Positions 11,653-22,804 of a DNA stretch of 64,000 bases are shown here, one piece after another; the first letter of the stretch is position 1; each line of letters starts with the position of its first letter. This DNA is from Boletus sp. NGJ (lineage: Eukaryota; Basidiomycota; Agaricomycetes; Boletales; Boletaceae). The DNA lies in NCBI GenBank assembly GCA_019096195.1, contig JAGTXK010000027.1, positions 496,001 through 560,000 on the forward strand, given 5' to 3'. The position numbers and the translations under genes are program-made. The notes under the pieces are model-generated. The model saw nothing but the letters and a program-made list of their open reading frames with translations, was not told where the DNA came from and ran no database searches.

Positions 11653-12803
11653 ATGACTGGTGCGCGTTAACAGGCACAAAGTTGTGTTAATGCTGACCGT
11701 TGGACTAGACCGCGCTCCACCGACCGAAATTAGCACCGGTAGTCCGATACGGGCAGTGGTATTTACTGCGAATGGGGAGTTTCTCGTGAGCGGGGACAAA
11801 GAGGCGGTCCGAGTGTGGCGATTGGCAGACAACCAGCTGGTAGGAACGATGAAAGCGAAGGATGTCCGGTCAATAGCAGTCTCGAAGGACAACAGATGGA
11901 TTGTAGCGGGGAAAAGTTGGGGCGAGACGACGGTCTGGGAGTTTCGGCAGCCATTCAAGGAGGTCTTCACGCACGACGACAATGGCCACACCGTCACAAG
12001 TGTCGATTTCTCACCCGACTCGACACGGCTCGTCACTGCGTCGGGTAGCCGCGCGGCCTTGGTCTGGGACGTCGCGGCCCGCAAGGTGGTGGTTGGACCA
12101 CTGGAACACCAGTATTGGGTGATAGCCGCGAAATTCTCTCCTCAAGGTGATCGAATCGCGACGGCCACTCTCCTTCGCGACTCTGTTCGAGTCTACAACA
12201 GCCTCAATGGCAGCTTGCTCGCCGACATTCCAGTAAAAGTTACCCCGTACTACAACACTGGTCTCCTCTGGCCGGCGGGTGAGCGCATCTTCATCGTATC
12301 CGACAATACAATCAAGCAAATCAACGCATCCACCAAGTCAGTAGTTCCGGAGTGGTCAGTTCCCGCCGATAGCAACTACTCGTGCATCGTTTCATCGAAG
12401 TCCGGGGAACCCATCATATACTCTGCGGGTTTTACTATCATGCTTTGCGACTCATCGACACGTACTCCGCACCCCCTCATCGAGCTCCCTCAGGACGCGC
12501 ATTCAATCGCACTCTCTCCGAATAGCCAGTTTCTTGCGATTGGTGGGGGGGGAGGGGAAGATTTCCTTCAAGTCCATAGGTATACCCGCAGCACCGTAAG
12601 TGTCATGTATTGTTGAACTAAAGCCATGGTGTCACCACTGACGAAAAATGAAGAGTCGACAAGTCACGCCGCCACTAAAGTGGCGAAGAAGCAGCGAGAG
12701 TCGTCCAGGCTGGGCCACGGTGGGCCTCACATTGTTTCCTCTGTGTTTCATATATTCCTTTTGCATTAGTTTCAACACCTCCTTAGTTCCTACTGTGCAA
12801 TAG
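11653..12803 (+). CDS. WD40-repeat protein with a C-terminal membrane anchor
   Basis: Exons 11653-11659, 11709-12595 and 12654-12803 join in phase to give 347 aa. The tiny first exon (ATG ACT G) matches the next frame to give MTDRAPPTEIS. WD40 blades include FLVSGDKEAVRVW, VTSVDFSPDSTRLVTASG and WVIAAKFSPQGDRIATAT, close to one seven-bladed propeller. The last exon adds a basic linker (LKWRRSSESR) and about 20 hydrophobic residues (GLTLFPLCFIYSFCISF) before a short polar tail, the pattern of a tail-anchored protein. Many mushrooms carry expanded sets of such WD40 proteins of unknown role. It is divergent from the S9 peptidase across 280 nt. Confidence 0.7.
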
Positions 12804-12911
12804 TTGACCGAAACCCGTAGATGCGGGTGTAATTGAGATACATGGGAGGAGTTCTCTGAGTCAGACCGTCAATCTGTAAATATTGTGGGAGCGCCACCCT
12901 GCGACTTGGCA

Positions 12912-13850
12912 ATGTCGGACTCGGATATTGTACATTTGCAAGCCTCCTCGTCGGTGACATCGTCCACACGCACCAAACCCACCCCCAAGTCCTCTAAAAT
13001 TCCACTCGTCTTCTCTTACACACCGAGTGACGATGGAACAGACGAGAACCTGCTAATCCTCCTCCACGGACTTGGTCGGTAACCCTTCTTCCTCCATGAA
13101 TTTTCCCGTCCAATCCAAACACACAGGAGACAGCCATACGCCCTTTGCAAAACTCGGTCAATCGCTCCATCTTCCACAAACAGCCATTCTCGCACTGCGT
13201 GCCCCTGAACAGTAAATCGTGCCCAATGATTCACCGAGATCGACCAATGATGCTGAGCGATAGCCCACAGGATTCCGTACCTCTACGAACAAGCCTTTCA
13301 ATGGTACACGTCCTTTAATCCCCTCGGTGAAATCGTCGAGCGACCGAACCCAACGCCGGCGCTCGAGGTCATGGCTAAAGTACTCGACTATCTTATCACG
13401 GAGTGTACATGGCCGCCAAACCGCATCCATCTCTTCGGTTTTGGTCAGGGTGGTAGTGTCGCTGCAGAAATAACTCTAGCGTGGTGGAAGAAAGAGTTCG
13501 CGAGGACAAAGACGACATCCAATTCAAAACAGACATCAGTTCCTTCGCCTCGTCATCTAGCTTCGGTAGCATCCATATCTGGCCCGCTTCTTTCTTATCC
13601 AACACTCGCCACACCATGTCCGACACCCCTCCTGATATTTTCGCGGGTCTCCATTGCCAAGGACGTGTCCACTGCATTTTCAAAGGGGTTCACCCACACA
13701 AGGCAGGTCGTGAAACCTGGGAGTCGAGGAGAGGAGAGTATGCCACGTTCTCGAGACGAATGGGAGCCTGCCATGCAGTTCTGGAGCGAAGTGTTGGGGA
13801 GGAGGATGGGAGATGGGCTTTACGAAGTAATGACTGGCACGGCGGCTTGA
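12912..13850 (+). CDS. Phospholipase/carboxylesterase-like alpha/beta hydrolase with altered nucleophile elbow
   Basis: The first exon starts MSDSDIVHLQASS and reaches LLILLHGLG. Splicing then gives GLGDSHTPFAKLGQ, ALRAPEQIPYLYEQAFQWY and RIHLFGFGQGGSVAAE. HGLGD and LRAPxQ are family landmarks of the acyl-protein-thioesterase/LYPLA group. The elbow that should read GFSQGG is GFGQGG here, so the nucleophile Ser is replaced by Gly. Later come VASISGPLLSYP and CPTPLLIFS (the strand before the acid residue), then a variable C-terminus without a clear catalytic His motif. It may be a non-catalytic member or use another residue. It starts about 110 nt after the WD40 gene on the same strand. Confidence 0.72.
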
Positions 13851-13852
13851 AG

Positions 13853-13917
13853 GCGTCCACCCAAGCCAAACCCTATGTCATCTTTGTACCGCAGAGAACG
13901 CGCCGAGGAACAACCTG
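13853..13917 (-). pseudogene. Relic of an RSC7/SWP82 C-terminus
   Basis: On the minus strand this reads QVVPRRVLCGTKM, a stop, then GLAWVDA. The intact gene at 20 kb has QVAPRRVLGGTKV, then ALAWVDT. The nucleotides align with small gaps over about 65 nt. It starts directly after the hydrolase stop codon. It is too short to be functional and is best read as one end of a duplicated, decayed gene copy. Confidence 0.6.
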
Positions 13918-14099
13918 AGTAAGACGTTCTTTAACTTATCGACAGGAATAGTCGATGTATCCAGACAGCGAACGTTGCATAATCAAAAATCTTCACCGAG
14001 TCGGTGCTACATGACAAATTTAAAAAAGTGACAGTCCCAGCGAGCTTCATCCTAGCAACTGAGATCGGACTCCTGTGAAATCATTCTGCAAAGACGCGT

Positions 14100-16082
14100 T
14101 CAGAGTCCATACGGCGCGACCCGTCTGATGCATTTAGGCTGTGGCCTGATCCATTCGTCGGTAACTGGCGGGATAAGCCCGAACGTCTTCGCTACTGGCT
14201 TTTCTGTAGTGGTCGGTGTCTTCGAATGTGTGCCATCAGATTCTGTATGAACCGTCTCGCCACGGATGATTTTGTCTTGCCCAGGAAAGCCAATGGGCCA
14301 TGTAGGCAAGTAACACATCTCCTATCCTCCATGCATTGGTCCACCAGTTCAAAAAAGCGAAACAACATCGCGGCGTACCTCTCGGCCACATGCAGGGTCA
14401 CACTTCACCCATTCGCTCCAGTCAAGCCACGTCATCAAATGGTTCAAGGCCTCGGCCCAGGCATTTCGGAGGGTGGTCACTCTGGTTACGTCGGGTAATT
14501 CCTTCGTGTTTAACAATGGGTCAAGGCCAGCATGAACCCCCTCGGCCCACATATTCGTCACCACACGGCATATCTCCCGGGTAGTCCCTCGTACAGCCTG
14601 AAGAAGCAGTTTCTCTGAAGCAGTCATGGAAGATAACTCGGAGTCCATAAAATATGTGTGCGTCGTGGCGCAGAGCTCGAAGACGGGTTTAGCCCAGTCA
14701 AGTCTCGTCTCGTCCAACGGGTCCGTTGGGGCGACCGAGAAAAGGAGGTATGGTGTCAACATGATTCGAAGTTGGGCCTGGGTTTTATTGGCGAAATCAA
14801 GGACGTCATCTGAACCCGCCGTCGGCGCGTTCAGGAGGTATCGTACCAATTCGAGGCGTTGGGCGTAACGGTCGATTATGACCTGGATAAGTGTCGCCCA
14901 ATCAATTCCGCTAGATAGTCCCTCTGGCCGGGTCAAAGCCTCTTCTAGACTTGCTTTTGCGACGGATAGATCTTCACTGGAGATATTCTGCACGCGATGG
15001 TCCCATCTTTCTTGACCTGCTCGAGTGGCAACTAGGGAAGGTGCAAGTTGGGTATCGTAGAAGGTGACCAAACCAGCTAGATCCAACTGGACGCGTGTCT
15101 CCCCGGGGAAACGATTGTGCCACGAGGCCGTATTCATAAGTTCAAGGGCAGCTATCTCAACTATCAGATGTGACTATCAGGGTTCCTCCAGTCAAAACTC
15201 CAGCGGACAGATATCTCACAAAGGATCGGCTTTTGAGGCCACCCGAGCAATCGGTTCACTAAGTTTGAGGAAGAAATCACTCTGACGCCAGACGTGAGAT
15301 CACAAAGCATGACTTCACTAAACCCCTGTGAGGTGAACTGCTTCCATGCGCAGAACGAAACTCGAATACTCACAAATCCATCTGCATTCTATGACGTGTT
15401 CAATAGAGGAGAATATCCAACAACAAGGGTTAATCACCTCACAAAGCCATCTACACCGTACTCTTTTCCCCATTTACAGACGTCTTTGATCCTCTGTCGG
15501 TCTTCCTCTAGCCCTCCGCCACGTGGTTCACCCCACAGGAGAAGGTCTTGTGTATCCAATGTACCATACGGCAGTTTCGCAGCACTGCTACCATCGAAAT
15601 AGACCACTTTGAGGGGTCGGGTTGTCGCAAGTGTGAATTGCCAACATTCTTGTTTGGGATCATGCGCGCAGAAGGCATACGAATGTTCAGGGTCGGTAGC
15701 AAACCATTCAAGACTTGTTGGCAACACGCTGCGATTCGTGCCATGGTAAAAAAGTGTTCCCTTTGGAATGATGCCTGGCACGATGGCATGACCTGCAGAC
15801 AATCGGACTTGTAAGGCTTTGGCCAAACAAACGCATGCAACACTCACCATTTCTCATACGAGTATTGGGCCAGCGCTGAAGCAACGAATGGACTGTCTCG
15901 AACACAAGATGGTCGGTAGAATTGGGATTGGGAGCTGTATCAAGGTTCCAATCACCAAGATGTTCGTCGTCGAGGGTTGCTGGCTGCCATTCAGCTTGAT
16001 TCGAATGAAATGGTACTTGGGTGGCGATGACATTGACAAGAAAGACGATCGCAACGAGACACCAAGAGGTTGATCGCAGCAT
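14100..16082 (-). CDS. Secreted mushroom-specific protein with an ADP-ribosyltransferase-like motif
   Basis: The first exon encodes a signal peptide (MLRSTSWCLVAIVFLVNVIA). Clean in-phase introns then give SAGHAIVPGIIPKGTLFYHG, EWFATDPEHSYAFC, PLKVVYFDGSSAAKLPYGTL, KEYGVDGFVRMQMDFEVMLC, a helical middle (DWATLIQVIIDRYAQRLELV) and a Cys-rich tail (VKCDPACGREEMCYLPTWP). The whole protein is about 560 aa. I recognise the pattern of a family found in many Agaricomycetes with no known function. GTLFYHGT followed by WFATDPEHSYAF resembles the H and Y segments of PARP/ART folds (HGT, then YFAxxxSxSxxY). That link is my inference. The gene is flanked on both sides by RSC7 fragments. No frameshift was seen, so it looks intact. 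Confidence 0.72.
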
Positions 16083-16764
16083 CGTGGAATGCCACGTCGA
16101 GGTTACTGAGACTGGTCAGTGACTCAGTGCTTGTTCATCTGCGCGATAAAATGCGTTTCATACTGACACTTATTTGTAACCTTGGTTACTAACGATTACA
16201 GTACTGCCCCCGAGCCGGGCCCGGCCTGCCACACGTAGTAAGTTAGACGACTACCAGCACGTCCGAACTCGAAGCCACAAAGTCCGTGCCATGCTAAAAT
16301 CAATTGTCCAATTCCGCAGCCCACTGTGGAGAAAACATGTTCACCTTTTGACGTTCAGCTCCATCAGCTTATGGTCTTCGGGTTGGAACGTATGGTCTTC
16401 TCTTGGTGCGAACCTATTCGCATGTACATCCCTCGTCATCATTTGGCCCTCCACTCTCTTGGGGATCCCAGGAACAAACGGTGAGCTCGTGCATCCGTTG
16501 CGATGTATACAGAATAATGACCGCCGCCGCACGGAAAAAAAGTCCCCGAATACTAGGAAATAAATTTCTAGCTTTAATCAGAAAATGTATCTGTTTCTCT
16601 AAGAGATGCTTTCAGACACTTATTCATGCCATTCATTTATGCGGCATAGGTATTACTTGTTGCTGAGGTTCGCCCAACGACTGGGGGATCTCGCCTTTCC
16701 AACTCCGCGTCACGTCACTTTTAATGGAGTTATTCCAGTGGTTAACCCAACATGGCTTCCTGTT
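16083..16764. other. Upstream region of the secreted-protein gene; no gene seen
   Basis: It holds the promoter side of the secreted gene and short frames without splice support. No similarity to the middle exons of RSC7 was visible, although RSC7 fragments lie on either side. Confidence 0.35.
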
Positions 16765-16970
16765 ACCCGCCCCTCGCACGTGCCGCAGATGTACTCGGAC
16801 GTCTCGAGCTTTCACGAGGTTGAGTGGAAGCGCATGGATCGCAGTCACACCACTTCCTCCCCCCTCCATGTCCACCGATACCTTCCACGGTAAGTTCTTC
16901 CTTGTCTAAAACACCGTCGGATTCCTCCCGCTTTATGTCGACATCGCCGGCTTCTTCAGGGTAGGAAGTG
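16765..16970 (-). pseudogene. Relic of an RSC7/SWP82 N-terminal region
   Basis: About 200 nt match 21395-21665 within the intact RSC7 gene, with internal gaps where the acidic and Gly/Arg repeats differ. Shared strings on the plus strand include TTCCACGG, TCTAAAACACC and TCGGATTCCTCCCGCTT. The minus strand reads KREESDGVLDKEE against KREESEGVLDEEE in the gene. Similarity stops sharply after GGTAGGA near 16965. Its orientation equals that of the intact gene and of the C-terminal relic at 13.85 kb, so both may come from one duplicated copy. Confidence 0.65.
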
Positions 16971-17503
16971 GGGGACGGGTGGTGCCGTGCCGTGCCACAC
17001 CAGGGGGAGCGAAAGGGGTTCCTTGAACCCCTGCAAGTGGATCAGTTTCAATCCATGTTCTGTACAGTGTGGTGATATGGGCGAACTGGTTATGGTACAG
17101 TCACGAATCATGGCATGTCCTGTTACTCATTCTTTTTCCCTCGGCCAAGCTTCTGCAAGACTGTTTTCAGCAGTTTAATTGAGTCTGTAAGGTGGGTACA
17201 AAACATTGTCTCAATTTTCCCGTCGCTAATGTTTTGGGTTGTTGCTGTGCGTAAGTTGTTTAATGTATTTTGTTATCCGCTCACGTCGGCTCTGGATCAA
17301 AATGGACAAGTTGTGGGTGGTATGCGGGAGCTCCACTGGCAGTTGTATCATCGTGTATGCAGTATTTCAACATCAACAATTCGTCTCAACGCGTGCATAC
17401 ACCATAGTGGAAATACATAACAGAGCAAAAAAAAAAGTCCGTCCCAAGGACTGTGTGGTCATGTCATGTTTCTTAGGTTGGCTCCCTTCTATCTTCTACT
17501 CCA
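16971..17503. other. No gene recognised
   Basis: AT-rich with a short poly-A run near 17428 and a small inverted repeat near 17018 (GGGGTTCC...GGAACCCC-like). Probably 3' flank of the C2H2 gene. Confidence 0.3.
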
Positions 17504-18165
17504 TCACATGTGTAGTGCCTGAAAAACGTTTGGTGGTGAGTACGTTTTTCTCGATGCAACACAGGCATTGACCAAACCAATACACTTCTGCGATGTGGTG
17601 TGCCTTGCCAACCCTTCGGATCGAGTGTACGGTTTACCACAGTTGAAACATCTGAAACGAATGCCCAAATGGACAGACTGGATGTGCCTTGGGATATTCT
17701 TCCATTGCAGGATATCGGAACACCACATCCATGGACACTGAGCGATCTGCCGCTGCGGATGCATATGACCATGCAGACGAAGGTGTAATCTGACAGAGGT
17801 AGTCGAATTATCCAGCGGCAGGGCACAAGGCAAGCCACCAGCAAGTCCACAGGTGTGTGCTGGCACAGCAAAAGGGGCAACAGGAGAGCCTGCCATCTCC
17901 ACTTCAAGTGGAGATGCGTCATGTGAAACATTATCTTCATGAAAGCTTTCATACACGTTGCCTGACGAGGGAGTTAGTGGGAAGATTATCGGTGCATACC
18001 GCCCTCACCGGCTGCGACCAGACTCTCGACTAGCGGGGGAATGGACCACGGAGTGTCGGCCTCCTCAGTCGGAATGACTGCATCAGTCTGCGAGAGATTT
18101 ACCTGAGTCCCCGTGATGGAGAGAGGCAGGAAGGCAGGAGGGGGAAAAAGGGTATGATCATGCAT
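17504..18165 (-). CDS. C2H2 zinc-finger protein (agaric-type)
   Basis: Two exons joined by an intron at about 17960-18000 (acceptor CGTCAG) give about 200 aa starting MHDHTLFPPPAF. The C-terminal third carries two fingers. The first is irregular (CPWMWC, then HIQSVH). The second is RFRCFNCGKPYTRSEGLARH and ends in Cys (CCHC-like). The block IPRHIQSVHLGIRFRCFNCG is typical of a C2H2 family expanded in mushrooms. The N-terminus is Pro/Ser/acidic and could be an activation region. It is probably a DNA-binding regulator, with no target known. The upstream in-frame codons lack an ATG, so this start is the first possible one. Confidence 0.65.
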
Positions 18166-19952
18166 ATTAAGATGCTGGATATTGGAATCCAAAAGCAAGG
18201 CTGCCTTATATCTGGAGCCGTATCGGCAATTGATTGGTTTATCACAGGAAGTTTGAAACAGTTGGAGGGTATCAATTACATCTCAATAAAGGCAGAAAGC
18301 TGTATTGTTATATAATCTCCTTCTGGCTCGCAAGACATTCTTTAGAGCACGTTGGAGAATGTTGTAGCATGTAGACGGATAATATTATTCGAGAGTACTG
18401 ATACGGTGAGCGTCTAAACTACAACACATGCCAGATTGGGTAACATTCTGGTCGACATGAATTCAAGCTCCTGGCAAACGTCGAAATATTCGCCTACGCA
18501 TTCTACAATGCATTACTTGAAACCAAATGATATCTGACAGATATGGTGCATTGGACTTGGCAACCAAGCCCTCAGATCTGCAGGGTTGATCCGTGATTAC
18601 GGCTGGCAACCCTGGAAACGTTCGAATGCCGAGTATCCTTTTAGCCGTGCACAGGTCCGTCTCTCTCTTCTCATTCCCCGCAGGGGTTGCTACTCCTCTC
18701 TGGTTGCCTCCTCCCCGCGATCACGTGCGCCCAATTTGGCCTTACGATGTGATTCTCCGAGGCAACAAGCCATCGAGTAGAGAGATGGTAACTTGGGTAT
18801 AGTATCAGTTGCAAGGGTACTTCCGTTCCACACCTTCACCGTCCTTTCGCCGACCATACTTCAACTTTTTTGCGAAAAGTTTCCACTGCCGTCTCTAGTT
18901 CCATCTTGGATATGGCAGAATATTGGGCGCATGCAGGTCATCAAGGAGAACATTCGGCGCACAAGTTTGATCGATTCCAACTGCCTCGAGGTTGTCATGC
19001 GCATGTTCCACCTGTTCTCTGCTTGTTTATAAATCCTCCCTAGGCAGTGCCGCTCACGCAATGTCGCAACTCGTGATCCGGCTTGAGTGCAGGGTCGTTG
19101 CCGTCGCCCCTAATTGCTCAGGTGCAATCTCGGCAATAGCTCTCTGGTACCAAGATGCTTGCCGTCAAGTTGTTTCCACCATCTGAAGGTTCAAGTCCGG
19201 TGCTTCGGCAGTCGGGGGGTCATTGGCGAGGGCGCTGATCTTGCCCAAAGAATGTACGCGTCGATAAAGCTTAATTGGGAACATTGCATCCTGCGACAGC
19301 GGCTCTAGTGGCTGGCCAGAGCAACCAGTGAAACGATTAGCTGTGAGGAATTAATTTAACTTGGAGTTTCGTTCGCCAAGGTGAACAGAACTTCCAGTTT
19401 TTTTTTCTTCCTACAGGCTATGTTTTATTAATTTATTTCATGTTTGACCTCACATTTAGGTTGTGGGGTGGCCCTCACCGAGTTTCATCTCTGGAGTTAT
19501 GATCATCGCCACCCTTGGGTCGGTCCCATGCATTCATCACGCCCGTGGGTTTCAAGATCTTACCCCTTACAGTACTACCGTAAATTCACCGAGTTGATCA
19601 CGCCCGTTAACGTCACGCGATTCAGCAATGGGAATGAAATCCAACGAGATGAAACACGAGGGGATCAGGCTCCGAGTCTCTATTGGCGTCTCATACCTGG
19701 CGTGCGATTGCAGGATGGCATCCCCAGTATGTGTGACAAGGGAGACATGCATGGGGAACAAGACGAGAAGGGGGTCACGGAAATATGCTGTGTATAGTAC
19801 CTGAACATGTCCTTTCTACGGGGTATCGGTAAATCTTTAACATGCCGTGTCGCTCGACGCTTGCTTCAAGACGGACACGTCAATCGGAGAGAAAGGTGAA
19901 TGTAATTTCGTATTACAACAAAACGCAGGGCTGTCGTTCCATGCCTGGTGCA
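18166..19952. other. Long gene-poor stretch
   Basis: Short frames only. A 65-aa frame near 18593-18800 is Pro-rich and continuous but has no recognisable family. A 22-nt motif at 19442 recurs at 40666. A poly-T run lies near 19400. It may be a decayed region. Confidence 0.35.
19442..19463 (+). repeat. Shared 22-nt motif, copy 1
   Basis: GTTTGACCTCACATTTAGGTTG, identical at 21 of 22 positions to 40666-40687, and in both places preceded by a T/A-rich tract with AATTTA. It could be the end of a small transposon or a promoter element. Confidence 0.4.
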
Positions 19953-21787
19953 CTAGCTCAAAGAAGCCATCAACGTATCTCGCTCTGTCGCGTACGGGTC
20001 CAAGTCATTCGGACCCGGGAGATCGAGGCAGGTGTCTACCCAAGCCAAGGCCCATGCGCCATTCCCTACCTTCGTACCGCCGAGAACCCGCCGAGGAGCG
20101 ACCTGTTCCCAGCGGTACCTCGTCGACTGGGTGTCCGCACGGTCTGCTCGCGAAGAAAAATATCAACGACCGGTGACTCCAAGAGATACAAACTCGAACG
20201 CACAATGTACAAGGCCTGTGTGTGGTTCGTACACGCCCAACGGAAACTCGGCACCGTCCGTCTTTTTCTTTTTCTTTTTCCCCACGTCCCCTTCGCCATC
20301 GATATCCATCGCGCCGTTCACCGGTACCTCTTCTTTCTCCTTTCCCTTTCCAGAACTGGAACTGCCCTCTAGGATACCCCCGCATGCGATCCTAGCTTCT
20401 TGTCTCATCTTGGCCCACTCTATATTCAGCTCGTGAACTCTCCTGGAAGCCTCCCACATCCAGTTCTCCTCTGTAAGACCCTCCCGAGACAACATACTCT
20501 TCCTAACGGCACTATGTGGTCCGTCACTGAATGGACCCCAGCCAGAGCCACCGAAAAGCGTAGTAGGGCCACCGGCACGATATACACCTTGATTCGTACT
20601 CGAAAACGTTTGGCTTGGCGCTGAGAGCGCAGGAACGTTGCTCGCGGAAGTGGCAGTTGGATCTGGAAGCTCGCCAACAAAGTCGCCTGGAGAAAGACCT
20701 TTGGCAGTGATGTCGGCGAGTACGCGATCTTCGTAATAATCATCTGTAACCCAACGTCCATCTGAAGAGAACCGACATGTAAGCTCTAAACGGGCAAATG
20801 AATACACGTTACATCAACCCACTCACCGATGATCATCTTTGCGCCATGTAGTTTGTATGCGCTTCGCGCAGTGACCAATGTGACACTGCGTGTTTTGAGA
20901 TGGGCACCAAGCTTTCCAGCTTGTATGAGTGCCTCTTTTTCCTGTTGTGAAGCACTGAGTTTGAGTGCGAGCGGATTACGACGAAAATAGTATAACGAGT
21001 CTCGGAAGCCAGAGGAACGCGCAGCATCGATAGCGAGCATGTATTGTCGTGTTGGATGTCGATCAGGAAGGATGAAAGTACTACATTTGAAGCGTCGACC
21101 TAGAGACTCGTCAGACCAAGAGGACAGGCTCGGCACGAAGCAAGATCGTCGCTCACCACCAAGCAGATTTCCATCCATGTCAATCTTTTGGTCTCCTTTT
21201 TCGTCCGGGTCCGTGACGAACTCGTCGCCTTCGATATAACACACCTTGTCTCCAACTCTGCGCCATGCGCGTCCGCCTTCTTCGCCTTCCTCTCCCTCAC
21301 CTTCTCCCTCACCTCCCTCCCCCGGGAAGCGAGCCGTCAAGCCCTTCCCACGACCCCGTCCTCTACCGCGGCCACGACCCCTCCCCCTCGTACGCGCTGC
21401 AGGTGTACTCGGAGCAGCCCCGCGCGCGCGCCCTCTCGGTCTCCCACGAGGTCGAGCGGAAGCGCGTGCGTCACGGTCACCACCCTCTTCATCATGCCCC
21501 TCATCTACACCACTCCCCTCCAAATCCCCCTCCCCCTCCCCCTCGCCTTCCATATCCGCGTCGGTGCCTTCCACGGCAGGCTCTTCCTCATCTAAAACAC
21601 CCTCGGATTCCTCCCGCTTCGTGTGGACGTCATCCTCGTCGACATCGTCAGCTTCTTCGGGGTAGGAGGCCAGGGTTTGGACGACAGGCGTGTGGGACCG
21701 TCGTGTAATGATCGTGGCGCCTCCACGGCCAAGACCAGGCTTGAGAATGATTTTATGACTGGTAGTGGACGTGCTGGCGCGTTTCAT
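19953..21787 (-). CDS. Chromatin-remodelling complex subunit RSC7/SWP82
   Basis: The start MKRASTSTTSHK is the first in-frame ATG. An acidic and Arg/Gly-rich N-terminus (VDEDDVHTKREESEGVLDEE, RGRGRGRGRGRGKG) precedes the conserved RSC7 core. That core includes EFVTDPDEKGDQKIDMDGNL, GRRFKCSTFILPDRHPTRQY, ARSSGFRDSLYYFRRNP and DGRWVTDDYYEDR. Three introns join in phase; the last gives TGLVHYRADTQSTRYRWEQV and then LGGTKVGNGAWALAWVDT, the family's C-terminal signature. The stop is TAG at 19953. RSC7/Npl6 and Swp82 are paralogous subunits of the RSC and SWI/SNF nucleosome remodellers in the nucleus. It is divergent from SPC1 across 181 nt. Fragments of a second copy lie at 13.85 and 16.8 kb. Confidence 0.88.
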
Positions 21788-21968
21788 ATGTGAATGGATC
21801 TTCGCAGGTATCAATGGCGTTTTTCGTGTGCTTTATCGTACCTCAATATCGTCCAGGAGGTCGTTATGCCGGGTCTAGTCACTTTGCGGCACAAGCAACA
21901 GTTTGTTACGTAATAATAGGAATCACACTTTTGAACCTGGACGCGAACGCTCAACGTGTTATTACACC

Positions 21969-22402
21969 ATGTCATCTTTCCGGGACCTCCTCGAAGGTAA
22001 AATTGTCAGTATATTGATGTGGGTTTGGCGTATTGGTTTTTCTGAAACACGACAGGACTTTCATGGCCAAAAGAAAGCGGACGACATTGTTCGCATAGCA
22101 CTCGTATCGGGTACTGTAAGTTGCTTGGTCCGCTCGAGGTGCTGTGTGTTCACTTGTCCATAGATCCTTTCCTTTGTCCTCGGTTTCGCACTCCAATCGC
22201 TACGCGTATCAATGGGAGCGTTTGCTCTCTCCACGGTCGCCCTCGCATTGGTACGCGACGCACAGCTTGCTTTAACCTGGATCCCGCCTTGATTGCTGAC
22301 TGTGCGGTGTGCCTATAGGTCGTTCTTCCACCCTGGCCGGTATACAATCAACATCCTGTCAAGTGGCAGCCTGCCCAACCAGCCACGTCGAAGAGCAAAT
22401 GA
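21969..22402 (+). CDS. SPC1: Signal peptidase complex subunit 1
   Basis: Exons 21969-22004, 22056-22115, 22164-22250 and 22319-22402 give 88 aa. The protein begins MSSFRDLLEGKIDFHGQKKA, matching the IDFxGQ start of SPC1/SPCS1. Two membrane segments follow (IALVSGTILSFVLGFALQSL and FALSTVALALVV), then the conserved LPPWPVYNQHPVKWQP and a short Lys tail. SPC1 is the small ER subunit that helps signal peptidase reject transmembrane segments. All junctions are GT-AG in correct phase, and length fits the family. Confidence 0.92.
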
Positions 22403-22804
22403 TATTTCTTCGTCCCCTTTATACATCAGTTTTGCGTTCAGCGGCACAGTTTGCGTTTGTATGTGTAAAATGCAGATGCATCAATGCCAAACTAATTACC
22501 GTATGTTTGCGTGAATCGTTCTGAGTTGAGTTTCGTACAAAGATGGGACACTAATTGATGGGATGACAGTGAAACTGTGATCATTCGCATTTCAAGGATA
22601 CAAGGTTACATTTAGCGACCCTACAGTCCCACTTCCTCCCTCATGCGAGTCCCAACAAAAGAGGGGAAGGGGCCTCATCCCTCCAGAATTCCCAAGAGGT
22701 AGGAGAGCATGCGTGCAATGTGATGTCACCGGGCCACCTGCATACTCTGGTGTCCAAACTTGAGCAGGCGTCCTAACTGCACGGGCTCGACTGCGGTGTG
22801 TCGT
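22403..22804. other. Convergent 3' region between SPC1 and eL41
   Basis: Contains the 3' ends of both genes; no further gene is visible. Confidence 0.45.
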
